Positions 19,959-28,670 of a stretch of 64,000 nucleotides of DNA are shown piece after piece. Source of the stretch: Elusimicrobia bacterium CG1_02_56_21 (GTDB lineage Bacteria; Elusimicrobiota; Elusimicrobia; Elusimicrobiales; UBA9959). The notes below the pieces were generated by a model. That model searched no databases. It was not told the origin of the DNA and saw nothing but the letters and a program-made list of their open reading frames with translations. How positions within the stretch are numbered: position 1 is the stretch's first letter; each line of letters opens with the position of its first letter. The position numbers and the translations under genes were made by a program. The stretch lies in contig MNUR01000008.1 of NCBI GenBank assembly GCA_001871115.1, positions 20,080 to 84,079 on the forward strand. Direction: 5' to 3'.

Positions 19959-21071
19959 TCAGATAAAAGTCGGCTCGGGAACGGAAGGTTCCCCGTAATA
20001 TACGGCCGGCTGCACCTGCATTCCGTTATCCTGGCCCGGGTAATAAATGGCCGGAACAACCCTGGCCGGGGCCTGGCGCTGCACGGATTGCTGGCGCTGC
20101 ATCTCGTCTAAGTACCTTTCCATTTCCGTCTGCGGAATAAGGGCCTGGACTTCCTTTATCATAGTGACGTCTTCGCCGCGGCCGCCGTTCTGGGTATATA
20201 CATTAGCCCTGCCGGGAGTGTAGGCATAAGGGCTGCGGGGGTCTTCCGCGGTACCTGTGCCGGAATCATAAGCGTAGTCCACGCCGCCGCGCACCAAAAT
20301 CCCCTCTATCTTGAGGGTTTTAAGATTGAAAACCGGGCTGCCGGAATTACCGCCGAAAGTGTCGAGGTCGGCTACGAAGAACCCGCTGCCTATGCTGCGT
20401 ACGCTGCCGTTAGTGGCTATCTTGACCGGCAGGCCGCTGGGATAGCCTATAACCCCAAGCTCCGAAGTCCGCCCTATATTTCCGCGGTTTATAGCAAGAG
20501 GATGGCGGCCGGTTACCTTCCTGTCCAGTTTTACCAGGGCGTAGTCGGCTCCGGCATTATCCACCTGATTGGCTATTACCTGGCTGCAGGAGTAGACGTT
20601 CCCGGCCGGGAAAGAGGCAGGCATCTGTCCCGCGCTGGTTACGGCATAGCCGAAAACCATTTTAACCCTCTCGCAGGGGCCGCCGCGGGGATCGGGCCTG
20701 AAGCAGTGGCCGGCAGTGAGAACGGTGTCGTCCCCTACAAGGACCCCGGAGCAGAAAGCCCCTACGGGCTGCTCAGCGAAGCGCTCTCCGTCCTGCAGAT
20801 TATACTTTCCCTTTAAGGAGAGATTCTTAAGTTTATATCTGCCAGAGGCCTCATCCATAGGTATGGCGGAATCGGCAAAAAGGGCCACGGTAGACTCGGA
20901 GTACTTCTGCATTATCCTGTCGGCTGCGTAGAAATCCACCCTGTCGTCATTACCGTATATGGAAACGGGGATGATCTCCGCATTGCGGCTATTGCCGCCG
21001 GCATTAAGAAGCCCGCCTCCGGTAAGGAGGGCGGCTGCCAGAAGGGTCAAAGTCAGCATCCTGCGTTTCAT
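19959..21071 (-). CDS. Secreted trypsin-like (S1-fold) serine peptidase
   Basis: A 370-residue exported protease. A basic N-terminus and hydrophobic stretch form a signal peptide, followed by a ~50-residue propeptide-like region. The catalytic triad is visible: His in VLTAGHC, Asp in GADYALVKLD and Ser in FGGNSGSP. The C-terminal ~80 residues are Pro/Gln-rich without a known domain. The start at ATG 21071 follows from a promoter whose -10 ends six bases upstream, so an in-frame ATG at 21089 would lie upstream of the transcription start. It is a paralogue of the protease at 60312-61343 and shares its promoter motif. Confidence 0.88.
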   Translation of the reverse strand: MKRRMLTLTLLAAALLTGGGLLNAGGNSRNAEIIPVSIYGNDDRVDFYAADRIMQKYSESTVALFADSAIPMDEASGRYKLKNLSLKGKYNLQDGERFAEQPVGAFCSGVLVGDDTVLTAGHCFRPDPRGGPCERVKMVFGYAVTSAGQMPASFPAGNVYSCSQVIANQVDNAGADYALVKLDRKVTGRHPLAINRGNIGRTSELGVIGYPSGLPVKIATNGSVRSIGSGFFVADLDTFGGNSGSPVFNLKTLKIEGILVRGGVDYAYDSGTGTAEDPRSPYAYTPGRANVYTQNGGRGEDVTMIKEVQALIPQTEMERYLDEMQRQQSVQRQAPARVVPAIYYPGQDNGMQVQPAVYYGEPSVPEPTFI

Positions 21072-21077
21072 AGTTAT

Positions 21078-21142
21078 ATTATGGAGCATAGGTTGATAAA
21101 TGTCAATCCCTAAAGGCCTAGCAGTTTATAGGTCTTTAGGCC
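21078..21142 (-). promoter_or_regulatory. Promoter with paired GGCC sites, leaderless protease gene
   Basis: On the minus strand a perfect TTGACA (21101-21106), 17-base spacer and CATAAT (21078-21083) end six bases before the ATG. A TAGGCC site (21115-21120) lies eight bases upstream of the -35. A second GGCC site, inside the near-palindrome TATAGGCCTAAAGACCTATA, begins exactly 24 bases further out. The same geometry is seen upstream of the paralogous protease. Confidence 0.72.
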
Positions 21143-21202
21143 TATATGAGCATTTTTCTGGTTTATCCCCGAGCGATTAGGTCTGGCTCCAGTGTGCCGT
21201 GT

Positions 21203-21505
21203 GGGCCGGAACGCAAAACACGTTCGGCCACACCGTGGCCTCACTCGGTATTCGCCCGCCGCGCTTATGCAAGCGGCGGGCTCAACGACGGTTTTGCTAA
21301 CCCGGCCCCCGCGTCACTCTGGAGAAAGCACCACCCGCGGTTGCCTGGCGGGCAGGGTTAGCAAAAGCCCCTCGGGATGGAGCGAAGCGACAGTTTCCCG
21401 CTAAAGGCTTACGCAAGCACCGAGACCGGGCGGCCGTTCCGGCCACTGCAGTGAGCGGCAGGCGCGCGCACGGTGTGCGCGACGCCGATTTTGCGTTCCG
21501 GGCCC
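21203..21505. repeat. Structured intergenic element, copy 1
   Basis: A ~300-base element bounded by inverted repeats: GGGCCGGAACGCAAAA (21203-21218) and TTTTGCGTTCCGGGCCC (21489-21505). Its first 95 bases closely match copy 2 at 33865-33960. They fold as a closed domain, with GCAAAAC (21213-21219) pairing GTTTTGC (21291-21297). Inside are the hairpins GGCCAC/GTGGCC and CCCGCCGC/GCGGCGGG. No gene is seen in 21090-21584 apart from this element, a promoter and a terminator. Confidence 0.7.
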
Positions 21506-21530
21506 CCAGGCGACCGCCAAACTAGAGCAT

Positions 21531-21564
21531 AAAAAAACGCCGCCCGGTTTGACGCGGGCGGCGT
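21531..21564 (-). terminator. Terminator of the SWIB gene
   Basis: Ten-base-pair stem ACGCCGCCCG/CGGGCGGCGT with an eight-base loop, followed on the minus strand by seven T residues. Confidence 0.9.
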
Positions 21565-21584
21565 TAAGTTCAAAAGAAAATAAC

Positions 21585-21848
21585 TTATTTCTTTATGTTC
21601 TTGCTGATGATAGTAGCCAGGTCGAACATCGTGACCTGCTTCTTGTTCGCGAACAGGGGAAGAAGCTTCACATCGGCGTTGATGTTGCGCTTGTTCTTCT
21701 TGTCCTGCAGGTTGTTCTTCTTTATGTACACCCAGATTTTCTTAACGATCTCGGTGCGGGGAAGCGGCTTCGCTCCAACTATCGCGGCGAGGGTATCGTT
21801 AGGGGTAACAGGGGCCATGAACTTTGAGTTTGTTTTTGCTGCGGGCAT
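21585..21848 (-). CDS. SWIB/MDM2-domain protein
   Basis: An 87-residue basic protein made almost wholly of one SWIB domain. Recognisable features are the LAAIVGAKPLPRTEIVKKIW helix pair, the YIKKNNLQD and RNINAD segments and the terminal helix. SWIB domains belong to eukaryotic chromatin remodellers, but stand-alone copies occur in Chlamydiae and some other bacteria, where they may bind DNA or proteins. A good GGAGG precedes the ATG. It is a single-gene unit with its own terminator. Function here is not known. Confidence 0.88.
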   Translation of the reverse strand: MPAAKTNSKFMAPVTPNDTLAAIVGAKPLPRTEIVKKIWVYIKKNNLQDKKNKRNINADVKLLPLFANKKQVTMFDLATIISKNIKK

Positions 21849-21981
21849 TGTTTTACGTCCTCCTTAAGGATCACTATCTAAATAATGTATTCATATTAAC
21901 CTATTTTCCAATGAGGATGTCAAGCCTATGGCTGTGCCGTATCAGAAGCTATGCTTATCAGACGGCCAAGGAAAAGGATAT

Positions 21982-23643
21982 TTACTGCCGCGCCCCGGCT
22001 TTGGCCAGTTTCGGGCCGGCGGCTCTCACTTCCGGGGGGCATTTAGCCTGGAATTTCTTGAAATTCTCAATAAAAAGGGAGCCGAGCTGCTGGTATTTGG
22101 ACATATAGAGCTTTTTGTCGCCCCAGGAGCTGGCGGGGTTCAGAACCTCGTCCGGCACGCCGGCGCATTTAGCGGGCACGTCGAAGCCGAAAACCGGGTC
22201 TTTCACATACTTAACCTTGCCCAGCCCGCCCTCCAGGGCGGCGTTCAGCAGCGCGCGGGTATATTTTATGCTGATGCGCTTGCCGATGCCGTAAGGGCCG
22301 CCAGTCCAGCCGGTATTCACCAGCCAGCATTTGGCGCCGTAGCGCAGTATTTTCTTACGGAGCAGCTCCGAATAAACGGCCGGGTGATGCACCATGAAAG
22401 GCGCCCCGAAACAAGTGCTGAAAGTGATCTCGGGCTCTTTGCGCATGTCCAGTTCGGTGGCGCTCACCTTGGCGGTGTAGCCGGAGATAAAGTGGTACAT
22501 CGCCTGCTCCACGGAAAGCCGCGCTATGGGCGGCATCACGCCCGAGGCGTCGCAGGTGAGCATAACGATATTAGCCGGGTGGCCGCCGGTCTTGGACTCC
22601 ACCGCATTGTCTATAAAGCTTATCGGATAGGCCGCGCGGGTGTTCTCGGTCAGAGAGGCGTCGTCCAGGTCCAGCTGCCGCGTTACCGGGTCGAAGACCA
22701 CGTTCTCGAGCACCGTGCCGAAGCGCCTGGTAGTCGCGAAGATCTGGGGCTCGGCTTTCTCCGAAAGGTTTATAGCCTTGGCGTAGCAGCCGTTCTCTAT
22801 ATTAAATATTCCCTCGTCGCTCCAGCCGTGCTGGTCGTCGCCGATAAGATTACGGGAAGGGTCGGCGGAAAGAGTGGTCTTGCCGGTGCCCGACAGGCCG
22901 AAGAACAGCGCCGTGTCCCCTTTCTTGCCGGTATTGGCCGAGCAGTGCATGGAGAGTATGCCCTCCAGCGGCAGCAAATAGTTCATCACCGTGAAAACGG
23001 CTTTTTTTATCTCCCCTGCGTAACGGGTATTGCCGATTATCACCAGGCGGGCTTCGAAGTTGATGATGATGAAGGTGCCGGACTGCGTCATGTCTATTTC
23101 CGGCGCGGCCTTAAAGCCGGGCGCGCAGACTATGGTGAAGTCGGGGGCGAATTTACGCAGCTCGTCGTTGGTTTCAGGCTCGAAGAACATGGTTTTGGCG
23201 AAAAGGCTGTGCCAGGCGTGTTCCGTAACGATCCTGACCGGCAGCCGGTGGTTCTTGTCGGCCCCGGCGTAAAGGTCCTGCACAAAAACGTCCCGGCCTT
23301 CCAGGTAGCCCTGCAGCCGGTTGTAAAGGGCGCTGAATTTTTCAGAATTGAAGGGGCGGTTATATTCGCTCCACCATACATGGCCCTCGCTGTCCCCGCC
23401 CTTTACCACGAACTTGTCGTTGGCGGCGCGCGCGGTGAACTTGCCGGTATTCACCACGAAGGGCCCCATGTTCCCTATACGGCCCTCGCCCCTGAAGACG
23501 GCTTCCTCGTACATGGCAGGCACGGAAAGATTCCAGTATTCGGAGTTTAAATTGGTGAGGCCGTGGTTAGCCAGACCGTAATCGCTTTTAAGAGCCCTGG
23601 CTTCTTTGCTCGCCGGGGTTTTGATGCCTAAATAGTCGTTCAT
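21982..23643 (-). CDS. pckA: ATP-dependent phosphoenolpyruvate carboxykinase
   Basis: A 553-residue PEPCK (ATP type), interconverting oxaloacetate + ATP with PEP + CO2 + ADP. The P-loop GLSGTGKTTLSADP and the metal-binding IGDDQHGW are diagnostic. The ATG at 23643 overlaps the stop of the aminotransferase gene (ATGA) and has GAGGGA upstream. A longer in-frame reading further upstream runs through the aminotransferase gene and is rejected. Pairing with an aspartate aminotransferase suggests oxaloacetate is the shared node. Confidence 0.96.
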   Translation of the reverse strand: MNDYLGIKTPASKEARALKSDYGLANHGLTNLNSEYWNLSVPAMYEEAVFRGEGRIGNMGPFVVNTGKFTARAANDKFVVKGGDSEGHVWWSEYNRPFNSEKFSALYNRLQGYLEGRDVFVQDLYAGADKNHRLPVRIVTEHAWHSLFAKTMFFEPETNDELRKFAPDFTIVCAPGFKAAPEIDMTQSGTFIIINFEARLVIIGNTRYAGEIKKAVFTVMNYLLPLEGILSMHCSANTGKKGDTALFFGLSGTGKTTLSADPSRNLIGDDQHGWSDEGIFNIENGCYAKAINLSEKAEPQIFATTRRFGTVLENVVFDPVTRQLDLDDASLTENTRAAYPISFIDNAVESKTGGHPANIVMLTCDASGVMPPIARLSVEQAMYHFISGYTAKVSATELDMRKEPEITFSTCFGAPFMVHHPAVYSELLRKKILRYGAKCWLVNTGWTGGPYGIGKRISIKYTRALLNAALEGGLGKVKYVKDPVFGFDVPAKCAGVPDEVLNPASSWGDKKLYMSKYQQLGSLFIENFKKFQAKCPPEVRAAGPKLAKAGARQ

Positions 23644-24863
23644 TTCCAGTCCCTCACGCACTTCCTGTCGCCGATATAAATTTCTTTGGCGGAATCCGGG
23701 TCCAGCGCCCAGCGGATGCGGGCCGCGCCCTCGATAGTGTCCTTCATGCTGCCGCAGTAACTCAGGCGCAGATGGCCTTCCATGCCGAATTCCTTGCCGG
23801 GCACGGTCACCACCATGGCCCGCTCGAGCAGCTTCCTGGACAGGGCCACGGAGTCTTTGGAATAAGCGCGGAAGTCGGGCAGGCAGTAAAAAGTCCCCTG
23901 CGGCTTTATCACTTTCACGCCGTTTATGGCCTCCAGCTCGCGGACCATCACGTCGCGGTTGTTCTGCAGCGTGGCCGTCAGGCTGTCCACATAGCTCTGT
24001 ATGCCGTTGAGCGCGCCCACGGCCGCGGCCTGCAGCAAAGACGAGGGGCAGGAAGTGGTCTGGGCCTGCACATTGGTCATTACCTGTATCAGTTTCTTGT
24101 TCGCCACCGCCCAGCCGATGCGGAAGCCGGTCATAGCGTAAAGCTTGGACACGCCGTTGATGACCACCAGGCGGGAGGAATCGGAGAAATTCCTGGCGTA
24201 CTTGTAGCAGGAGACGGGCTTCTGGCCGTCGAACATCAGCTTGTGGTAAATATCGTCCATTATCAGGTAGATATTGTTCTTTTCGCAATATTCCACCAGG
24301 CCCTTTATGAGCTCGGCGGAATAAACCACGCCGGAAGGGTTATTGGGGCTGTTGACGATTATGGCCTTGGTGGAGGAACCGACGGCCTCTATTATCTCTT
24401 TAAGGCTGGGCTCAAAGCGGCCGTCCTCGGGCGTGACTATAACCGGTACCGCGTAGCAGAGTTTCACCATCTCCGGGTAGCTTACCCAGTAAGGCGCGAG
24501 GATAATCACTTCATCCTGCGGGTCGAGTATCGAAACCAGAAGAGAGTAAAGCGCGGCCTTCGCCCCGGCGGAGACCAGCACGTTTTCGGCGCCAACGCGC
24601 TTGTCGTAATTTTCCTCGGTATAGCGCACTATCGCTTTCTTCAGCGAAGGGATGCCGTCCACGGGCGTGTATTTCACTTCCGCGGAGGTAAGCTTACCCG
24701 CGGCCGCTATGATAGCGTCGATGGGGGTTTTAGACTTGGGCTCGCCGGTACCCAGGTGAATGACAGCTTCACCGCGCTCTTTAAGTAACGCGGCTTTTTC
24801 ATTAAGGGCCAAGGTAGGAGATTCCTGCACCGCGGCCGCAAGCTGGCTGATGGGAGATTTCAT
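23640..24863 (-). CDS. Class I aspartate aminotransferase
   Basis: A 407-residue PLP-dependent aminotransferase of the AspC/AspB family. Visible hallmarks are NSPNNPSGVVY, DDIYHKL, and the PLP-lysine motif SKLYAMTGFRIGW. The likely reaction is aspartate + 2-oxoglutarate to oxaloacetate + glutamate; some members also take aromatic substrates. The ATG at 24863 is preferred because any longer frame would read through the tRNA-Cys gene. It is co-transcribed and probably translationally coupled with pckA. Confidence 0.93.
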   Translation of the reverse strand: MKSPISQLAAAVQESPTLALNEKAALLKERGEAVIHLGTGEPKSKTPIDAIIAAAGKLTSAEVKYTPVDGIPSLKKAIVRYTEENYDKRVGAENVLVSAGAKAALYSLLVSILDPQDEVIILAPYWVSYPEMVKLCYAVPVIVTPEDGRFEPSLKEIIEAVGSSTKAIIVNSPNNPSGVVYSAELIKGLVEYCEKNNIYLIMDDIYHKLMFDGQKPVSCYKYARNFSDSSRLVVINGVSKLYAMTGFRIGWAVANKKLIQVMTNVQAQTTSCPSSLLQAAAVGALNGIQSYVDSLTATLQNNRDVMVRELEAINGVKVIKPQGTFYCLPDFRAYSKDSVALSRKLLERAMVVTVPGKEFGMEGHLRLSYCGSMKDTIEGAARIRWALDPDSAKEIYIGDRKCVRDWK

Positions 24864-24966
24864 TTTTAAACCCCGGGAATCAGTCTCTTTTATCCCGCCG
24901 GGCGGCGGGAGGGAGACAGTCCGTCTTTCCGGCTTCCGCCGGGCTGCTGTAATGCAGAAAAATTTA

Positions 24967-25038
24967 AGGTGCGGGTGGGAATCGAACCCACGAATAAGAG
25001 TTTTGCAGACTCTCGCCTTACCACTTGGCCACCGCACC
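24967..25038 (-). tRNA. tRNA-Cys (GCA)
   Basis: A 72-base cloverleaf on the minus strand. The acceptor stem is GGTGCGG/CCGCACC, the anticodon loop CTGCAAA gives anticodon GCA, and the T-arm is GTGGGTTCGATTCCCAC. The discriminator is T and CCA is not encoded. Confidence 0.97.
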
Positions 25039-25185
25039 GTATAAAATATCTTATCAAAAAGAGGCACGCTTAGTTAAGGGGGTGACGGAATCCCCCTCTC
25101 CTACCCTTTTAAGGGTATTGCCTGCCCGGCATATAATTAATAGAGTTAGGGTAATAAGGGGTTTCTATCTATACAGGGGTTCTAA

Positions 25186-26322
25186 GTGGAAAACAAAGTA
25201 AACTTGCCGGTATGGCACAAGACTTTTGACGCTGTTTCCGACATTGTATGGCTGCTGGACAAGGAGCAGCGTATACTCTGCGCCAATAAGGCGACCGAGA
25301 GCGTCCTGGGACGCCCGCCAAAAGATATTATCGGCCTTCATTGCTATGAAATAGCTCACCCCGACAAACAGCCGGCCGCCGGCTGCCCCCTTAAACTGGC
25401 CAGGAAAAGCATGCGCCGGGAAAAGATGGAACTAATGATGGGTGAAAAATATGTCGAGTTTATAGTGGACCCGATAGCCGACGAGGCGGGACGCTTTAAC
25501 GGGGCGGTCCATATAATGACCGACATAACCGAGCGCAAGCGGACCCAGGCCGAAATCCTGAAGCTGCTCTCCCGGCTGGCTGAAAAAGAAAAAGAAATAG
25601 AGGAGTACCTCTACACAGCCGCACATGACCTGCGGACTCCGCTGATCTGCGTGCAGGGCTTTACCGCTAATTTAAAGAAAGATTTTAAGGAGCTGGCTCA
25701 TCTTGCATCTTCAGCCGCTACCGCGGAGGAGATCAGCGCGGCAACGCTCAGGTTTACATCCGGGCCAGCGGCCGAATCCCTGGATTCGGTAGAGGAGGCC
25801 GCCCGGAAAATAGGACAACTCCTGACCTCTTTGCTTAAAGTGTCCCGCCTGGGCCGGTTGCATATGCAGCCTGAAATACTGGATACAGGCGCTATAGTAA
25901 ACAACATACTTACCGCCCTGTCTTACCAGGTGAAAGCTGCCGGGGCCGAAATAACAACAGGCCCGCTTCCGCACTGCAAAGCGGATAAAACCGCTCTTGG
26001 CCATATTTTCAGCAACCTCCTGGACAATGCTCTTAAATACCGGGACTGCGGGCGGAAACTTAAAATAACCGTGCGCGGCGAAAAAAACGGCAACGGCGCC
26101 GTGGTTTACAGCATAACCGACAACGGGCTGGGAATAAAGAAAAACAACCTGCCTAAAATCTGGCAGGTCTTCTATAGCGGAGAGACTTCAGTCCCGGAAA
26201 AAGGGGAAGGTATAGGCCTGACCATGGCGCGGCGCCTGGCCGACATGAATGAAGGGAAGCTATGGGCAGAATCAAAAGAAGGGGAAGGGTCCGCTTTTTA
26301 TCTTGAATTGCCGGCTTACTGA
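25186..26322 (+). CDS. PAS-domain sensor histidine kinase (GTG start)
   Basis: A 378-residue kinase with no transmembrane segment, so probably cytoplasmic. A PAS domain spans about 8-120. The DHp helix pair has the H-box AAHDLRTPL with phospho-acceptor His147. The ATPase domain has an N-box (FSNLLDNALKYR) and G-boxes DNGLGIKK and GEGIGLTMARR. The start is GTG 25186. No response regulator gene is adjacent, so the kinase is an orphan here. Confidence 0.92.
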   Translation: MENKVNLPVWHKTFDAVSDIVWLLDKEQRILCANKATESVLGRPPKDIIGLHCYEIAHPDKQPAAGCPLKLARKSMRREKMELMMGEKYVEFIVDPIADEAGRFNGAVHIMTDITERKRTQAEILKLLSRLAEKEKEIEEYLYTAAHDLRTPLICVQGFTANLKKDFKELAHLASSAATAEEISAATLRFTSGPAAESLDSVEEAARKIGQLLTSLLKVSRLGRLHMQPEILDTGAIVNNILTALSYQVKAAGAEITTGPLPHCKADKTALGHIFSNLLDNALKYRDCGRKLKITVRGEKNGNGAVVYSITDNGLGIKKNNLPKIWQVFYSGETSVPEKGEGIGLTMARRLADMNEGKLWAESKEGEGSAFYLELPAY

Positions 26323-26333
26323 AAAACAAAGCG

Positions 26334-27026
26334 CTACTTTCCGCAATATATAACTCTCTGCCGCTTATACATGGCGTCGTAGCTGTAGTTTTTCCCCAGC
26401 AGCTCGGGAAAGGCCATGTTCTCCTCCCTCAGGGCCGCCTCTATCACCAGGCCAGCTTTATAGTTCAACAGGGCCTCATTATCTTCTTTCCCTGAACAGA
26501 TATCTTCCGGTTTGAACTCGCCTGTACCGCCTGAAAGGCGCTCGGCGTAACCCCTCAGTTTCCAATCGGCCAGGACCAGGTAGGTCAGGGCGGGAAGCGA
26601 GCTTCTTATTATTTCCCGGGCGGCCGCCGCCACTATTTCAATACTGAGCACGTGGTACTCGCTGGCCCCGCTCTCAGTGCGGACCCGGTCCGCCCCGAAA
26701 TCGGCCGCGGCCAGGAAAATAGCGCCGTTGTAAGGGTTGGAACGGTAAAAATCCCCCTTCTGCATGGGGGTGAAGAACAAGAATTCTTTCCGGGTTTCGG
26801 GAAGATAGATATTAAACCTGGTTTCCGGGCGGTAAAGCCCCGAAGCCGAGATCTTTTCATAAGCCCTGTCCAGAACCTCTTCCACTTTCTCCGGCAAAGG
26901 GCCGCGGGTTCTTATAGTGAAGCTCTTATACGACAGGCTTCTATTAAAATACAGGCCCGGCATGGCCAGGAACAGGAGGTAGCCTCCGAACGCGGCCGCG
27001 ATAAGTAACAGGATTATTTTTTTCAT
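26334..27026 (-). CDS. Membrane-anchored or secreted protein of unknown function
   Basis: A 230-residue protein starting with a basic-hydrophobic segment (MKKIILLLIAAAFGGYLLFL) that is a signal peptide or anchor. I do not recognise the family. A mid-protein His-Val-Leu-Ser segment, two Cys near the C-terminal third and a final Cys are visible, but no complete catalytic motif. I choose ATG 27026; the frame is open upstream but the extension is not protein-like. It is convergent with the kinase gene. Confidence 0.65.
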   Translation of the reverse strand: MKKIILLLIAAAFGGYLLFLAMPGLYFNRSLSYKSFTIRTRGPLPEKVEEVLDRAYEKISASGLYRPETRFNIYLPETRKEFLFFTPMQKGDFYRSNPYNGAIFLAAADFGADRVRTESGASEYHVLSIEIVAAAAREIIRSSLPALTYLVLADWKLRGYAERLSGGTGEFKPEDICSGKEDNEALLNYKAGLVIEAALREENMAFPELLGKNYSYDAMYKRQRVIYCGK

Positions 27027-27106
27027 AATAATACCCCGATAAAAACATCTGAAGTATTGCTGGAAAGATACAATATCCGGCCCTTGCCTGTCACCCTTAT
27101 TCCGGT

Positions 27107-27142
27107 GACACAATACTTAATTTCCGAATTAAGTATTGTGTC
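27107..27142. mobile_element. Solo 36-base palindrome, REP/RAYT-like remnant
   Basis: Perfect 16-base arms GACACAATACTTAATT and AATTAAGTATTGTGTC with a four-base loop TCCG. The sequence type resembles the terminal hairpins that I recall flanking IS200/IS605-related RAYT transposases in other genomes. No transposase is present, so this would be an orphan hairpin. It lies just downstream of the ferredoxin-like gene and could also serve as a weak terminator. Confidence 0.5.
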
Positions 27143-27170
27143 CCCATATTTTATGGCTGCACTACGGCCC

Positions 27171-28043
27171 TCAAGCCCAGTCTTCGCTCTTGATCCCGCC
27201 CTGTATCCCTATTACCACGCTCTTTATGGGCACTTTCCGGCCGGCGGCGGCCGCTGCCTGTTTTACCATGGCCAGGAGCCCGCCGCAGCAGGGGACTTCC
27301 ATGGTTACCACGGTAAGAGTGTTTATCCTGGCGTCCTCTATGAGGGCCTGCACTTTCTCCACATATATTTCCTGGCCTTCGTCCAGCTTGGGACAGGCTA
27401 TCACAATAGCTTTGCCTTTCATGAAGTCATTATGGAAGTTGCCGTAGGCGAAAGCGGTGCAGTCGGCGGCTACCACCACGTCGGCTTTCTGGAAATAGGG
27501 GGCCATGGGCGAGGCCAGGTGCAGCTGTACCGGCCACTGGCGCAGCTGGGAAGCGGCGGCGGGGTTGCCTGCTTCTTCTCCGGCCGAGCTGTCCCGCAGG
27601 TCTATAGTACGCCCTCCGGGGCAGCCGCAGGGTTCATGTCCGCCATGCTTGTGCGTTTTGCCGTGTGCCATATATTTTTCTTCCTCCATCGGGTTAGGGA
27701 TATTATTCTCTTTCATATAATCGAAAGCCTGTTTTAAAAAAGTTTTCTGGGCATGGTCCTTGAGATGCTGCAAATGGGCCTTTATGGTATTAGGGCCGTG
27801 TTTTACCATGCCCTCCATTACCTTCGCTTCGTCATAAGGGACCGCTTCGCGCACTTCTATCTTTATGGCTCCCCGGGGGCATTCCCCTATACACGCGCCG
27901 AGGCCGTCGCAGAGCAGGTCGCTGATAAGCCGGGCTTTACCGTCTATCACCTGCAGCGCTCCCTCATGGCAGCCGGTGACGCAGTTGCCGCAGCCGTCAC
28001 ATTTGCTCTCGTCAATATTTATAATCTGTCTTTTAGTTTTCAT
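27171..28043 (-). CDS. 4Fe-4S dicluster ferredoxin-like redox protein
   Basis: A 290-residue protein. The first 65 residues are a 2x[4Fe-4S] ferredoxin domain (CDGCGNCVTGC, then CDGLGACIGECP). A spacer rich in His and Cys (HGKTHKHGGHEPCGCPGG) follows. The C-terminal ~140 residues hold further Cys (ADCTAF, IACPKLD, EVPCCGG). Proteins of this build occur in anaerobes next to Rrf2 regulators; their exact reaction is unknown to me. The ATG at 28043 has AAGGA nine bases upstream. It lies downstream of the Rrf2 gene on the same strand and is probably under its control. Confidence 0.82.
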   Translation of the reverse strand: MKTKRQIINIDESKCDGCGNCVTGCHEGALQVIDGKARLISDLLCDGLGACIGECPRGAIKIEVREAVPYDEAKVMEGMVKHGPNTIKAHLQHLKDHAQKTFLKQAFDYMKENNIPNPMEEEKYMAHGKTHKHGGHEPCGCPGGRTIDLRDSSAGEEAGNPAAASQLRQWPVQLHLASPMAPYFQKADVVVAADCTAFAYGNFHNDFMKGKAIVIACPKLDEGQEIYVEKVQALIEDARINTLTVVTMEVPCCGGLLAMVKQAAAAAGRKVPIKSVVIGIQGGIKSEDWA

Positions 28044-28183
28044 AAGCAATTTCCTTAATTATCTCATTCCCCCCTCTTTTAGGTGGCAGCGCTTTTCCCG
28101 GAGGGGCGGCAGGGGTGCTGCCCAGCGCATCCCTGACAGGACCCCGACGCCGCACTGCAGTAATCCTTAAAAGCCTGCCCGCC

Positions 28184-28579
28184 TTAAACCAGGTCTTTTA
28201 CTGTTATTCTTTCTATATCAGAGAGCAACCGGTTTTCTATTGCCGCTATTTTATGGCGCAAAATGCAGGCGCTGTGGTTCTTGCAGATCGTTTTCCCGAA
28301 AACGCAGTCGTTAAGCTTTATCGGGCCCTGGAGCACGGCCACCAGCTCGCTCAGCTTTATTTTTTCCGGCATCCTGGCCAACGCGAAACCGCCGCCTTTG
28401 CCTTTCACAGCCCGGAGTATGCCGGACTGGTGCAGTTTTTGAAGTATTTTCCTCAGGAAGGGCCGCGCGACGCCCACTTCCTCCTGCATCCGGGTCACGG
28501 AAACCGTGGGCTTATTGGCCCTGGCCATAAAGACCAGGGCGCGGGCCGCGTAATCCACATTCCTGTTTATAAGCTTCAT
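28184..28579 (-). CDS. Rrf2-family transcriptional regulator
   Basis: A 131-residue winged-helix regulator. The N-terminus MKLINRNVDYAARALVFMA and the KGKGGGFALA wing are typical of Rrf2. Three cysteines (C92, C99, C105) match the spacing of the Fe-S ligands in IscR/NsrR-type members, so it probably senses iron-sulphur, redox or nitrosative state. It has no Shine-Dalgarno sequence; the -10 ends eight bases before the ATG. It is probably autoregulated through the palindrome overlapping its promoter. Confidence 0.92.
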   Translation of the reverse strand: MKLINRNVDYAARALVFMARANKPTVSVTRMQEEVGVARPFLRKILQKLHQSGILRAVKGKGGGFALARMPEKIKLSELVAVLQGPIKLNDCVFGKTICKNHSACILRHKIAAIENRLLSDIERITVKDLV

Positions 28580-28587
28580 TGTTATAT

Positions 28588-28616
28588 ATGATACCTGATA
28601 GGTATCATTATGTCAA
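28588..28616 (-). promoter_or_regulatory. Rrf2 promoter with overlapping palindromic operator
   Basis: TTGACA (28611-28616), a 17-base spacer and TATCAT (28588-28593) form a strong promoter for the Rrf2 gene. A perfect palindrome with nine-base arms ATGATACCT and AGGTATCAT and a three-base centre (28588-28608) covers the spacer and -10. Binding there should block polymerase, as expected for autorepression. Confidence 0.82.
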
Positions 28617-28670
28617 GGGGCAGGGCGACAGCGGCCGCGGAAGAATCCCGCCCGGGCATAAGGATAAAAA

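Noticed and set aside
21928..23550. A 540-codon plus-strand frame across pckA
   Set aside because: Antisense shadow of a strongly conserved enzyme gene; no protein-like motifs.
23644..24288. N-terminal extension of PEPCK upstream of ATG 23643
   Set aside because: It would overlap the aminotransferase gene almost wholly in another frame, and the ATGA junction with GAGGGA gives a proper start.
24864..25067. N-terminal extension of the aminotransferase
   Set aside because: It reads through the tRNA-Cys gene, so the start must be downstream.
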